Assembly (NCBI GenBank): GCA_038125995.1
Contig: JAYPEX010000001.1
Coordinates: forward strand, 186,001 to 250,000
Reading direction: 5' to 3'
Length of the DNA stretch: 64,000 nt
Source: MAG-120531 sp038125995
Lineage (GTDB): Bacteria > Bacteroidota > Bacteroidia > Flavobacteriales > Flavobacteriaceae
Shown here: positions 51,546 through 60,235 of the stretch, in pieces
How the letters are laid out: every line of letters begins with the position of its first letter
How positions within the stretch are numbered: position 1 is the stretch's first letter
Translations under genes and position numbers: made by a program
The notes under the pieces: generated by a model
Told to the model about the DNA's origin: nothing
The model's input: only the letters and a program-made list of their open reading frames with translations
Database searches by the model: none

Positions 51546-52727
51546 ATGAGTACGAATTCGAGTGAACGTTACAGTGCTAGAGGAGTATCTGCCTCAAAAG
51601 AAGATGTGCATAAGGCAATCAAAAACATCGATAAAGGATTATTTCCCAAGGCTTTTTGTAAGATTGTACCTGATTACTTAACAGGTGATGATGACTATTG
51701 TTTGGTGATGCACGCTGACGGAGCAGGAACTAAATCATCCTTGGCGTATATGTATTGGAAGGAAACAGGAGATCTATCTGTTTGGAAGGGGATTGCTCAG
51801 GATGCACTTATTATGAATATTGACGATCTAATCTGTGTGGGAGCTACGGATCGAATTACACTTTCTTCTACCATTGGGAGAAACAAAAACTTGATTCCTG
51901 GAGAAGTGATTTCTGCGATTATCAATGGAACAGAAGAACTAATTAGCGATTTGAAAACCCATGGCATCGAAATTTATTCTACAGGTGGAGAAACTGCCGA
52001 TGTAGGTGATCTTGTTCGTACCATTATTGTAGATTCAACTGTTACTGCTCGTATGAAGCGCAGTGAAGTGATTGACAATGCCAATATAAAGGATGGAGAT
52101 GTCATTGTTGGTTTGGCTTCATATGGTCAGGCAACCTATGAAAGCGAATACAATGGAGGGATGGGATCTAATGGATTGACTTCTGCTAGACACGATGTAT
52201 TTGCATCTTATTTGGCTGCAAAATATCCTGAAAGTTACGACAACTCCGTTCCTGAAGATTTAGTGTATTCTGGAAAAAAGAAATTGACAGATGCAGTGGA
52301 AGGTTCTCCTATTAACGCTGGAAAACTAGTGCTTTCTCCAACCAGAACTTATGCGCCAATAGTTAAAAAAGTGCTTGAGTTATACAATTCGGATGATATA
52401 CATGGAATGGTTCACTGCAGTGGAGGAGCACAAACTAAAATTTTACATTTCATAGATGGATTACATATTATCAAAAACAATTTGTTTAAAGTTCCACCGC
52501 TTTTTAAATTGATTCAAGAACAATCAAAAACGGATTGGAAAGAAATGTACCAAGTGTTTAACTGTGGTCATCGACTGGAGTTTTATCTCAGCCCTGAGGT
52601 TGCACAAGATGTGATTGCAATAGCAGAGTCTTTTGGAGTTCCTGCTAAAATTATCGGTAGAGTGGCTCAAAGTAGTGAGAAAAAACTTACCATTAGCAGT
52701 GAATACGGTGAATTCACTTACAATTAA
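51546..52727 (+). CDS. purM: phosphoribosylformylglycinamidine cyclo-ligase (AIR synthase), long form
   Basis: Closes the imidazole ring in purine synthesis, using ATP to make AIR. The 393-residue flavobacterial form is longer than the E. coli enzyme (345). The start at 51546 gives MSTNSSERYSARGVSASKEDV; the frame extends upstream to 51507 but that part is untypical. Recognisable parts are VMHADGAGTKSSLAYMYWKE, DALIMNIDDLICVGAT, STGGETADVGDLVRTI, NGGMGSNGLTSARHDVF and HGMVHCSGGAQTKIL. No other purine genes neighbour it; prfA follows after 32 bases. Confidence 0.88.
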   Translation: MSTNSSERYSARGVSASKEDVHKAIKNIDKGLFPKAFCKIVPDYLTGDDDYCLVMHADGAGTKSSLAYMYWKETGDLSVWKGIAQDALIMNIDDLICVGATDRITLSSTIGRNKNLIPGEVISAIINGTEELISDLKTHGIEIYSTGGETADVGDLVRTIIVDSTVTARMKRSEVIDNANIKDGDVIVGLASYGQATYESEYNGGMGSNGLTSARHDVFASYLAAKYPESYDNSVPEDLVYSGKKKLTDAVEGSPINAGKLVLSPTRTYAPIVKKVLELYNSDDIHGMVHCSGGAQTKILHFIDGLHIIKNNLFKVPPLFKLIQEQSKTDWKEMYQVFNCGHRLEFYLSPEVAQDVIAIAESFGVPAKIIGRVAQSSEKKLTISSEYGEFTYN

Positions 52728-52759
52728 TCTTTAGTAGTTTTGAAGGAGGACTTAAGAAT

Positions 52760-53836
52760 ATGTTAGATAAATTAAATGTAGTAAAACAGCGCTTCGACGA
52801 AGTATCAGATTTGATTATTCAACCGGATATCATCTCTGATCAGAAACGCTATGTTCAAATCAATAAAGAATATAAGGATCTCAAGCTTTTGATGGATAAA
52901 AGAGATCAGTACATAAAGCTTTCAGATCATATCAATGAGGCAGAGGAAATAATTGCTGATGGCAGTGATCAAGAAATGCTTGAAATGGCGAAGATGCAAT
53001 TGGAGGAGGCTAAAAGTCAATTACCTGCTTTAGAAGATGAAATAAAATTCTTATTAATCCCAAGAGACCCTGAAGATGCCAAAAATGTTGTCATGGAAAT
53101 TAGAGCTGGAACAGGTGGGGATGAGGCGAGTATCTTTGCGGGAGACCTCTTTAGAATGTACACCAAATACTGTGAGAGCAAAGGTTGGAAAACCAATGTC
53201 ATTGATCTCAGTGAAGGAACTGCAGGTGGTTATAAGGAGATTCAGTTTGAGGTGAACGGAGAGGATGTTTATGGAACTCTTAAATTTGAAGCAGGAGTAC
53301 ACCGCGTTCAACGCGTTCCTCAAACGGAAACACAAGGTAGAGTTCATACTTCTGCAGCAACAGTGATGGTGCTTCCAGAGGCTGAGGATTTCGATGTGCA
53401 CATTGACCCTAAAGACGTTCGTATCGATTACTTCTGTTCTTCTGGACCAGGAGGGCAATCGGTAAACACGACTTATTCCGCTGTGCGTTTAACACACGTA
53501 CCTACAGGACTTGTGGCCCAATGTCAGGATGAAAAGTCTCAGCACAAAAACAAAGACAAGGCATTTAGAGTACTGCGTTCGCGATTGTACGATATGGAAC
53601 TCGCTAAAAAACAAGAGGAGGATGCAGCGAAGCGTAACTCTCAGGTGAGTAGTGGAGATCGTTCTGCAAAGATTAGAACCTACAACTATCCACAGGGAAG
53701 AGTGACGGATCACCGAATCAACTTAACACTGTACGATCTACAAAATATCGTAAATGGAGATATTCAAAAAATTATCGATGAGTTAATGCTTGTTGAAAAT
53801 ACAGAAAAACTAAAAGAAGCCTCAGAATTATTTTAA
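52760..53836 (+). CDS. prfA: peptide chain release factor 1
   Basis: Recognises UAA and UAG and triggers peptide release. At 358 residues it has a helical N-terminus with many coiled-coil heptads, the codon-reading stretch near 183-198, and the GGQ motif at 231-233 within SSGPGGQSVNTTYS, the glutamine that reaches the peptidyl-transferase centre. The RF1 discriminator tripeptide that reads P(A/V)T in E. coli is PQT (187-189) here, an uncommon middle residue in the classical comparison but possibly usual for this lineage. It is followed by pyrF with one base between the stop and start. Confidence 0.96.
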   Translation: MLDKLNVVKQRFDEVSDLIIQPDIISDQKRYVQINKEYKDLKLLMDKRDQYIKLSDHINEAEEIIADGSDQEMLEMAKMQLEEAKSQLPALEDEIKFLLIPRDPEDAKNVVMEIRAGTGGDEASIFAGDLFRMYTKYCESKGWKTNVIDLSEGTAGGYKEIQFEVNGEDVYGTLKFEAGVHRVQRVPQTETQGRVHTSAATVMVLPEAEDFDVHIDPKDVRIDYFCSSGPGGQSVNTTYSAVRLTHVPTGLVAQCQDEKSQHKNKDKAFRVLRSRLYDMELAKKQEEDAAKRNSQVSSGDRSAKIRTYNYPQGRVTDHRINLTLYDLQNIVNGDIQKIIDELMLVENTEKLKEASELF

Positions 53837-53837
53837 T

Positions 53838-54659
53838 ATGAATCTAGATTTGCTCCTTGGTCAAATTCAAAAAAAGCAATCTTTCCTTTGTGTGGGATTG
53901 GATGTAGATTTGGATAAAATTCCAGTCCACTTATTAGAGGAGGAAGATCCTATTTTTGCTTTTAACAAAGCGATTATCGATGCGACTCATTCCTATGCTG
54001 TTGCTTATAAGCCGAACATTGCTTTTTATGAGGCATATGGAGTCAAAGGTTGGAAGTCACTTGCTAAAACGGTAGACTATATCAATTCTGTCGATGAAAA
54101 CCTCTTTACGATTGCTGACGCCAAACGAGGAGATATCGGAAATACGGCTTCTCGATACGCCAAAGCTTTTTTCGAGGATTTAAATTTTGATTCAGTAACT
54201 GTTGCGCCCTATATGGGAAGAGATTCTGTGGAACCCTTTTTAGAATTTAAGGACAAGTTTACGATTCTATTGGGGCTTACCTCTAATCCCGGAGCTTCTG
54301 ATTTTGAGCTTCAAGAACTCAATGGAAAACCACTCTATTTACAGGTAATCGAAAAATCCGCCACTTATAAAAATGCACATCAATTGATGTATGTAGTTGG
54401 GGCAACGAAAGCTTCCTATTTAGCTGAAATTAGAAAGCTTATTCCAAATCATTTTTTGTTAGTGCCAGGTGTAGGAGCTCAGGGTGGAAGCCTTTCCGAA
54501 GTTTGTGAATATGGTTTTGCGAACAATGTGGGATTACTTGTCAATTCCTCGAGAGGGATCATCTATGCTTCAAGCGGAAACGACTTTGCTCAGGTAGCTG
54601 CTCAGGAAGCGCAAAAGCTTCAGCTTCAGATGAAATTAGAACTTGAGAAACGTTTGTAA
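53838..54659 (+). CDS. pyrF: orotidine 5'-phosphate decarboxylase, type 2
   Basis: Decarboxylates OMP to UMP, the last step of pyrimidine synthesis. At 273 residues it is the longer type 2 form. Motifs are LCVGLDVDLDKIP near 17-29, YKPNIAFYEAYGVKGW near 57-73, and the catalytic DAKRGDIGNTASRYAK near 93-108 (Asp-Lys-Asp charge network). LLGLTSNPGASDF and VPGVGAQGGSL near 215 support it. It follows prfA directly. It is convergent with purU, with a hairpin between them. Confidence 0.94.
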   Translation: MNLDLLLGQIQKKQSFLCVGLDVDLDKIPVHLLEEEDPIFAFNKAIIDATHSYAVAYKPNIAFYEAYGVKGWKSLAKTVDYINSVDENLFTIADAKRGDIGNTASRYAKAFFEDLNFDSVTVAPYMGRDSVEPFLEFKDKFTILLGLTSNPGASDFELQELNGKPLYLQVIEKSATYKNAHQLMYVVGATKASYLAEIRKLIPNHFLLVPGVGAQGGSLSEVCEYGFANNVGLLVNSSRGIIYASSGNDFAQVAAQEAQKLQLQMKLELEKRL

Positions 54660-54661
54660 AA

Positions 54662-54690
54662 AAAACAAAACCGATGCTCCCATCGGCTTT
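54662..54690. terminator. terminator hairpin between pyrF and purU
   Basis: CCGATG pairs with CATCGG around a CTCC loop. On the minus strand the stem is followed by a T-rich run, while on the plus strand the T-run is weaker, so it may serve the convergent genes in both directions. Confidence 0.65.
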
Positions 54691-54821
54691 GCCTCACTCA
54701 AATAAAACTAAACTTTTTAAAACTTCAACACTGTAGTGGAGTTGTGTGAAGGGTAATAAAAAAACAATCTCTACATTTATAACGTAGCTATAATTGCTTT
54801 ATTGTGTGAGGATTAAATTTT

Positions 54822-55670
54822 TTATGAAAAAATAATTGTCTTGTTATTATAGACAATTGTTTTGCGGTTTAGATGCAGTGAAATAGCCTTAGACAATACA
54901 ATTTTTTCAAGATCCCTACCTTTTGAAATAAAGTCCTGAACCGAATGAATGTGAGATACCAAAGTCGTGTCTTGTTCGATGATGGGACCAGCGTCTAAAT
55001 CTTCGGTCACATAATGTGAAGTAGCTCCGATAATTTTTACTCCTCTATCAAATGCAGCGTGATAAGGTCGTGCTCCTGCAAAAGCAGGAAGGAAGGAATG
55101 GTGTATATTGATAATCTTATCCTCAAACTTGCCGATCAAATTTGGAGATACAATTTGCATATAGCGCGCAAGAACGAGAAAATCGACACTGTGTTCCTCT
55201 AAAAGCGCTAATTGTTTTGCTTCAGCCTCTACTTTGGTTTCCTTGCTAACTGGAATATGATAAAAAGGAATATTAAACTGTTGAGCTACAGGTTCGAGAT
55301 CAGCGTGATTTGAAATAATAAATGGAATTTCAACTTCCCAATCCCCAGCTTGGTATCTAGAAAGGATATCGTATAAGCAGTGGTTGAATTTAGATACAAA
55401 TACCGCCATTTTAGGTTTTCTAGCTGTATTGTATAATTCATAAGTCATCTGATAGCGATCAGCTACTTGTGCTTTAAAATCTCTTTCAAAGCGTTCCTTG
55501 GAGACACCATCCTTTAATACGAGTTCTGTTCTCATAAAAAAGACGTTGAGGTTTCGATCTACATGTTGATCTAAATAGACAATATTTCCACCTTTTTGCT
55601 GAATGAAATTGGTGGTATTGCTAATGATGCCAATTTGATCATTGCAATAGATGATGATGCAGAGTTTCAT
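54822..55670 (-). CDS. purU: formyltetrahydrofolate deformylase
   Basis: Hydrolyses 10-formyltetrahydrofolate to formate and tetrahydrofolate, balancing one-carbon pools. The 282-residue protein starts with an ACT domain (about 1-80, IIYCNDQIGIISNTTNFIQ) that senses methionine and glycine in E. coli PurU, and continues with a formyltransferase-fold catalytic domain: SNHADLEPVAQQFNIPF, NIHHSFLPAFAGARPYHAAFDRG near 187-210 and ATSHYVTEDLDAGPIIEQD. The N-H-D catalytic triad is in NIHH and LDAGP. It ends upstream of a hypothetical gene, with no overlap. Confidence 0.93.
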   Translation of the reverse strand: MKLCIIIYCNDQIGIISNTTNFIQQKGGNIVYLDQHVDRNLNVFFMRTELVLKDGVSKERFERDFKAQVADRYQMTYELYNTARKPKMAVFVSKFNHCLYDILSRYQAGDWEVEIPFIISNHADLEPVAQQFNIPFYHIPVSKETKVEAEAKQLALLEEHSVDFLVLARYMQIVSPNLIGKFEDKIINIHHSFLPAFAGARPYHAAFDRGVKIIGATSHYVTEDLDAGPIIEQDTTLVSHIHSVQDFISKGRDLEKIVLSKAISLHLNRKTIVYNNKTIIFS

Positions 55671-55761
55671 TTAAGAAATTTTCAGTCAATTTAAGTTCCC
55701 TCTCCATATTTTGCAAGAGATATGAGGCATTATTACAAATACGTTAAGGAATGTGATACTA

Positions 55762-56154
55762 TTAGTGAGAAAAACTATTAACCCACTTTTTGTAAAGTTT
55801 GCTGAATTGAATGGCTTCGTATTTGAACAAGGAGATGTATTCTCTATTGTTTGAAGTGTTGTTTTCCAATCCGTTACAATAAGAAATAAGGTTAAACGAA
55901 ATAGAGTCTACTTGCTTTATAGAATAGATGCGCTCTTCAATATTTTGTGTTTTTGTCAATTTTTTAAGACATTTTCTAAGTAGTTTAATGTCGCTATTAA
56001 TAGACTCGAAGATTCTGAATTGAAGGCTCCAGTATTTGTATGAAGACATAAGCTCAGGGTCAAATGACTCATTAACAGCTAAAGCTCGACTAATTTGGTC
56101 GATTTCAGCTACTTTGTGGTATACAGACTTTGCGCTATGCTTATTGTAATTCAT
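55762..56154 (-). CDS. hypothetical protein, no family recognised
   Basis: A 130-residue, mostly helical protein with a high content of lysine, serine, asparagine and isoleucine. No signal peptide, membrane helix or motif is visible. A short segment (SSYKYWSLQFRIFESINSDIKLLRK) could be a long helix. The gene is divergent from the Lrp-type regulator with about 98 bases between, an arrangement that sometimes marks a regulator target. I do not recognise it, and its codon use looks ordinary. Confidence 0.6.
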   Translation of the reverse strand: MNYNKHSAKSVYHKVAEIDQISRALAVNESFDPELMSSYKYWSLQFRIFESINSDIKLLRKCLKKLTKTQNIEERIYSIKQVDSISFNLISYCNGLENNTSNNREYISLFKYEAIQFSKLYKKWVNSFSH

Positions 56155-56252
56155 ACTTTAAAATTACATCTAATTGACTTATATTTGTCTAAATAAATAA
56201 GGTAAATCTAATATTTTGACTAATAAATTAAGGTTATAATAATTTTTTTTTT

Positions 56253-56708
56253 ATGAATTTAAAGCTTGACGATAAAGATTGGAAAATACTATTTGAATTG
56301 CAGCGTGATTCGAGAATATCCATGGCGGAATTAGGGAGAAAAGTAAACTTATCAAGTCCTTCAGTTCACGCTCGTGTTTCGAAACTCGTAGATAAAGGAG
56401 TCATCCATTCGTATAAGACAATGGTGGATCACATCAAGGCTGGTTTTCAATTAAAGGCCATGATTATGCTTCGCGTATTTATGGGTAAATTGAATCCTTT
56501 TTTAGATGTTGTTCCATCTTTCAAAGAAGTTGTAAATTGCTATCGTGTAACTGGAAATGAAAATATTATCATGGAGGTAGTATTTGTTGATCAATTTCAC
56601 TTGGAAAAATTTATAGACAAACTCATCAAATACGGAGAGACAAGAACGCATATTATTCTTTCAGAAGTTGTGTCGGATGCTCCACTAAATAAACCCATTA
56701 AGTTATGA
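56253..56708 (+). CDS. Lrp/AsnC-family transcriptional regulator
   Basis: A 151-residue regulator: an N-terminal helix-turn-helix (about 5-55, DWKILFELQRDSRISMAELGRKVNLSSPSVHARVSKLVDKG) and an RAM/AsnC ligand-binding domain (about 65-148) with VNCYRVTGNENIIMEVVFVD. Lrp proteins sense amino acids and regulate transport or metabolism. It overlaps the next gene by 4 bases, so a DUF1684 lipoprotein gene is in the same transcript. The target is unknown. The upstream region with the divergent gene is AT-rich and may hold its operator. Confidence 0.93.
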   Translation: MNLKLDDKDWKILFELQRDSRISMAELGRKVNLSSPSVHARVSKLVDKGVIHSYKTMVDHIKAGFQLKAMIMLRVFMGKLNPFLDVVPSFKEVVNCYRVTGNENIIMEVVFVDQFHLEKFIDKLIKYGETRTHIILSEVVSDAPLNKPIKL

Positions 56709-57367
56709 TTAAAAAATTGATTTATGTTTCAATTTCCTCATTGATGTTTGTCTCTTGCAGTAATGGTAAGCGCTATCACAATGAGGAAGATGTTTCAAAA
56801 AAGTCAACTGTAACTTCAACATATGATTTTGAATTAGATATTAAAAATCATCAGGTAACGCTCAATGAGGAATACGCGAATCCTAAAACATCACCCCTTT
56901 ACGACAGGCATAGAGTTGATTTTGAAGGTTTGGATTTTTATGCTCCCGATGAGCGTTTTAGAGTTAAGGCGCGATTAATTGTCACTCCAAATACAATTCC
57001 TTTTATGATGCCAACCACCAATAAAAAGGTTCAAAAAGAGGAGCGAGTCTATGGAATTCTCGAATTTGAATTGTTCTCAAAAATGTATCAACTCGAAGTA
57101 TATCAAAGCTCTGATTTAATGAAAACGACTCAATACGCTGATTATTTGTTTTTGCCTTTTACAGATCTTACCAATGGAAAAGAAACTTACGGAGGGGGAC
57201 GTTATATAGATCTTAGAATTCCAAAATCAGACAGTATCATTGTTGATTTCAACAAATCATATAATCCTTTTTGTGCTTATAATGTCAATTATGCCTGTCC
57301 GAAGGTTCCAAAGGTGAATCATTTAGAAGTGGCGATCCAGGCAGGAGTTAAGAAATTTAATCCATAA
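56705..57367 (+). CDS. DUF1684 family lipoprotein
   Basis: A 220-residue lipoprotein (signal MIKKLIYVSISSLMFVSC, lipidated C18). The conserved DUF1684 parts are the RVKARLIVTPNTIPFMMPTT strand, the YADYLFLPFTDLTNGKETYGGGRYIDLRI segment near 142-170 and the C-terminal VDFNKSYNPFCAYN and YACPKVPKVNHLEVAIQAG. The domain is a beta-rich fold of unknown function, found in many Bacteroidota. It overlaps the Lrp-type regulator by 4 bases and is followed by a strong terminator. Confidence 0.87.
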   Translation: MIKKLIYVSISSLMFVSCSNGKRYHNEEDVSKKSTVTSTYDFELDIKNHQVTLNEEYANPKTSPLYDRHRVDFEGLDFYAPDERFRVKARLIVTPNTIPFMMPTTNKKVQKEERVYGILEFELFSKMYQLEVYQSSDLMKTTQYADYLFLPFTDLTNGKETYGGGRYIDLRIPKSDSIIVDFNKSYNPFCAYNVNYACPKVPKVNHLEVAIQAGVKKFNP

Positions 57368-57370
57368 AAA

Positions 57371-57396
57371 AAAAGGCAGCCGTTAAGCTGCCTTTT
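57371..57396. terminator. bidirectional terminator after the DUF1684 gene
   Basis: A 10-base perfect stem AAAAGGCAGC/GCTGCCTTTT around a CGTTAA loop, with A-run upstream and T-run downstream, lies between two convergent genes (DUF1684 and the porin). Confidence 0.9.
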
Positions 57397-57427
57397 AATG
57401 AAGAATTGAGGTATTCTTCAATCACGA

Positions 57428-58426
57428 CTACAGTGAAACGATTGCTGCGAGAACAAAAGAGCTTAAGCTTTTTGAAGTTCCATCTAAAAATGCAGCGTCA
57501 GATGATGAGTCTAATCTAAGTTCAGGTTTTAAGATTAAGTTTCCAATGGTTGCAGATCCCGTAAGTGTTAATGCGATTACCGAACTGTCTTCAACTCCGG
57601 TTCCAATAGCACCAAAGTCCCCAGTTTCTGCAAAATATTCACCTCTTAATCCAATACTAAATGAATCAGAAGTAGCTAGTTGTGGGTAAAGGGCAATTCC
57701 AGTAAATCCAATTTCATCAGACTTGTAAGTTGCAGCGTTGATTCCAAGGAAAAAGCTGTCGCTTAAATCAAAACCTCCAGTATAATCGATTTCATAAGCT
57801 CCATCATCCGTTAAAAAGTTGAAGAATTGACCTTTGATTCCGAATTGAGCTCCAAATGCATAGCTGCCAGTTGGGTTGTATTCAGTCATGTCAGTAGGGT
57901 TAAATACGCCTAACATTAAAGAAATATCATCTGCTAATGTGAAGTCTGCTTTTATTCCGGTGTGACTAAATGGGCCATAAGAGAATAGGTAAGAGGTTGA
58001 ATAGTTGAAGTTAGCAGCAGGTGTAATCACTTCATACCCTAAAAAGGTATTAAAGTTACCCATTGATAAGGTTACTTTGTCGCTTACATTCCAATAGGCG
58101 TATAATTGGTTGACGATATTTCCTGTGGCTGAGTACATAGGTGAGGCAAAGATGGCATCAGTTCCTCTTGGTCCGAATACTAAATCAGCAACAAATCCTG
58201 ATTTTTCTCCCTCATAAGATGCGATAATATTCGCCATGCCTAATGCAAATCCATCTAAATTAGCAAAAGAAGATCCTGGAGCTTCAGGCGTGGATCTAAA
58301 ATAGGTGTCGATAGAAGCACTAAGTTTTAGTGGGTTTTCTTGAGCAAGTGTTACAAAAGCTACAAGTGAAAGAATTAAAGTAAATGCAATTTTTTTTGTC
58401 GGTATTAAAAAGTTGTTTAAATTCAT
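57428..58426 (-). CDS. outer-membrane beta-barrel porin (OmpL/Bbp2-like)
   Basis: A 332-residue exported protein with a signal peptide (about 1-28, ending VTLAQE), followed by alternating strands rich in glycine, tyrosine and phenylalanine, with a C-terminal hydrophobic strand (SSFVLAAIVSL). The repeated strands (IGNLILKPELRLDSSS; FSIGLRGEYFAETG) and length resemble the OmpL-like beta-barrel porin group. It is placed 3' of amt on the same strand, so it may admit nitrogen compounds to the periplasm; that is an inference from context. A hairpin lies between it and amt. Confidence 0.85.
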   Translation of the reverse strand: MNLNNFLIPTKKIAFTLILSLVAFVTLAQENPLKLSASIDTYFRSTPEAPGSSFANLDGFALGMANIIASYEGEKSGFVADLVFGPRGTDAIFASPMYSATGNIVNQLYAYWNVSDKVTLSMGNFNTFLGYEVITPAANFNYSTSYLFSYGPFSHTGIKADFTLADDISLMLGVFNPTDMTEYNPTGSYAFGAQFGIKGQFFNFLTDDGAYEIDYTGGFDLSDSFFLGINAATYKSDEIGFTGIALYPQLATSDSFSIGLRGEYFAETGDFGAIGTGVEDSSVIALTLTGSATIGNLILKPELRLDSSSDAAFLDGTSKSLSSFVLAAIVSL

Positions 58427-58483
58427 GGCTGTAAAAATGAAGTTGATATAAATTTTTGCGAAAACTAACTAAACTAAACAATG

Positions 58484-58508
58484 AACGGAGCGAGCTAATC
58501 GCTCCGTT
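58484..58508. terminator. hairpin between amt and the porin gene
   Basis: A perfect 10-base stem AACGGAGCGA/TCGCTCCGTT around a five-base loop. The T-run is stronger on the plus side, but transcription here runs minus, so it may act as a weak terminator or an mRNA-processing element within the amt-porin transcript. Confidence 0.6.
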
Positions 58509-58532
58509 TGTTTTTATAGTGTTTTCAGTAGT

Positions 58533-59777
58533 TTAATGTTGGTTGAGACGGAAATCTGAATAGGCGTTCATTCCGTGTTCGTGTAGATCTAAGCCTTCTA
58601 GTTCTTCTTCTTTAGAAACTCTGAGTCCCATTGTTTTCTTAAGAGCGTAAAGGATGATAAATGAAGAAGCTACACAGAAAACACCTACTGCTACGACTCC
58701 TTCTAATTGGTATAGAAACTGATCCCATCCTGCTTTTGCTCCAAACATTCCAACGGCTAATGTTCCGAAGATTCCAGTTCCTAGGTGTACTGCGATAGCA
58801 CCAACTGGGTCATCCAGTCTTAAGCGATCGATAAAACTCACTGCGAGAACGATAATGGCTCCTGCGATGAGTCCAATAATGATGGATTCCATTGGAGACA
58901 TCAAATCAGCTCCAGCAGTGATTCCAACAAGCCCTCCTAAAATTCCGTTTAGGAACATGGTAAGGTCAAAGTTTTTGTAAAGGATCGTCGATAAAATAAA
59001 TGCTCCAAATCCTCCTGCAGCTGCAGCTAATGAAGTGGTGACTAGTACGAGTGATGTAGTGCCAGGATCAGCTGATAATACCGATCCTCCGTTAAATCCA
59101 AACCATCCTAACCAAAGGATTAAGACTCCAGCAGTTGCTAATGGGATATTGTGACCTGGAATCGCTTTGATGGTTCCGTCTTTTCCAAATTTTCCAATAC
59201 GAGCTCCTAATAGGTATACTGCTACGAGTGCAGCCCAGCCTCCAACAGAGTGAACAAGTGTCGATCCAGCAAAGTCATAGAACCCTGCGTCATCACCACC
59301 TAGGGTAGATAGGAATCCACCTCCCCATTGCCATGATCCAACAATTGGGTAGATCAATCCGACGTATAGGATCGTAAAGATCATAAAGGAACCTAATTTA
59401 ATGCGTTCTGCTACAGCTCCGGATACAATAGTAGCAGCGGTTGCAGCAAACATACCCTGAAATAAGAAGTCGGTCCAATAAGTGTAACCTCCATCAGCAT
59501 AAGTAGTTGTAAGACCTCCATCAGGTAGGCTTAATCCAAATCCTGAAAACCCTAAGAATCCGTTGAATTCACCTGGGTACATCAAATTAAATCCTGCGAT
59601 AAAATACAAGAGTAATCCTGCGGTGATGATAAAAATATTTTTAAATAAAATGTTGATGGTATTTTTTTGTCTGGTGAGTCCGATTTCTAAAAATGAAAAT
59701 CCTAAGTGCATAAAAAACACTAATGCTGTCGAGAGCATCATCCAGATGTTGTTAGCGGTAAATAATCCTGCGTCCAT
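58533..59777 (-). CDS. amt: ammonium transporter
   Basis: A 414-residue Amt/MEP/Rh channel that conducts ammonium across the inner membrane, with about eleven helices. The start at 59777 gives MDAGLFTANNIWMMLSTAL, the conserved beginning; the upstream frame runs back into glnB and is unlikely. Family motifs are FMHLGFSFLEIGLTRQKN, HSVGGWAALVAVYLLGARIG near 180-200, LGWFGFNGGSVLS near 223-235, and AVHLGTGIFGTLAVGMFG near 329-346 with the twin-histidine region. It is 55 bases downstream of glnB, whose product gates the channel in other bacteria, and is followed by the porin. Confidence 0.95.
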   Translation of the reverse strand: MDAGLFTANNIWMMLSTALVFFMHLGFSFLEIGLTRQKNTINILFKNIFIITAGLLLYFIAGFNLMYPGEFNGFLGFSGFGLSLPDGGLTTTYADGGYTYWTDFLFQGMFAATAATIVSGAVAERIKLGSFMIFTILYVGLIYPIVGSWQWGGGFLSTLGGDDAGFYDFAGSTLVHSVGGWAALVAVYLLGARIGKFGKDGTIKAIPGHNIPLATAGVLILWLGWFGFNGGSVLSADPGTTSLVLVTTSLAAAAGGFGAFILSTILYKNFDLTMFLNGILGGLVGITAGADLMSPMESIIIGLIAGAIIVLAVSFIDRLRLDDPVGAIAVHLGTGIFGTLAVGMFGAKAGWDQFLYQLEGVVAVGVFCVASSFIILYALKKTMGLRVSKEEELEGLDLHEHGMNAYSDFRLNQH

Positions 59778-59832
59778 GTTTTTTGTTTTTAGAACAGCTT
59801 TCGCTGTGGTTGTGTAATACTTTTTAAATTTC

Positions 59833-60171
59833 TTAGTTGATGCCTTCGTGTCCGTCTTCACCTGTTCTGATTCGGTAGGCTTCACTGATTTCAGAGACGA
59901 ATATTTTTCCATCTCCTACATTTCCAGTTCTTGCGGCTTTCATCACTGCTTCAATAGTTTTGTCTAAGAAATTGTCAGAAACTACGATCGATAACACTCT
60001 ACGCTGGATATCCGTTGTGCTATAGGAGATTCCTCGGTACACATGACCTTCTTTTTCATTTCCTACTCCAGTTACATCCCAGTAACTAAAGAAATTGACT
60101 TCGATTTCATGTAATGCGTCTTTTACATCATCGAATTTTGATTTTCTGATAATTGCTTCAATTTTTTTCAT
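59833..60171 (-). CDS. glnB: nitrogen regulatory PII protein
   Basis: A 112-residue PII trimer subunit that senses 2-oxoglutarate, ATP/ADP and often glutamine status, and blocks ammonium channels when ammonium is plentiful. The T-loop shows YRGISYSTTD with Y50 at the usual modification site, and the C-terminal signature KAARTGNVGDGKIFVSEI is intact. It is upstream of amt on the same strand, which makes it a GlnK-type functional partner. An extended PII-like loop insertion (TGVGNEKEGHVY) replaces the shorter classical turn. A regulatory repeat region precedes it. Confidence 0.94.
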   Translation of the reverse strand: MKKIEAIIRKSKFDDVKDALHEIEVNFFSYWDVTGVGNEKEGHVYRGISYSTTDIQRRVLSIVVSDNFLDKTIEAVMKAARTGNVGDGKIFVSEISEAYRIRTGEDGHEGIN

Positions 60172-60211
60172 AATGAATTGTGTTAAATCAGTTTTTTTAA
60201 TGATTATGGAT

Positions 60212-60219
60212 CAAAAGTA
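60212..60219 (-). promoter_or_regulatory. -7 box of the glnB-amt promoter
   Basis: On the minus strand this reads TACTTTTG, an exact TAnnTTTG match, 41 bases before the glnB start. No TTTG is found at the usual distance; instead an inverted repeat (60236-60257) lies there. Confidence 0.5.
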
Positions 60220-60235
60220 GATATATTTTTAGATA

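Noticed and set aside
56155..56252. AT-rich gap between the hypothetical gene and the Lrp-type regulator as a distinct operator
   Set aside because: I saw no perfect palindrome or exact -7 box there, only AT-rich stretches, so no site is claimed.
59778..59912. An extended N-terminus for Amt running back into glnB
   Set aside because: The extra 45 residues are basic, unlike the family, and overlap the end of glnB; the ATG at 59777 begins the conserved MDAGLFTANN sequence.
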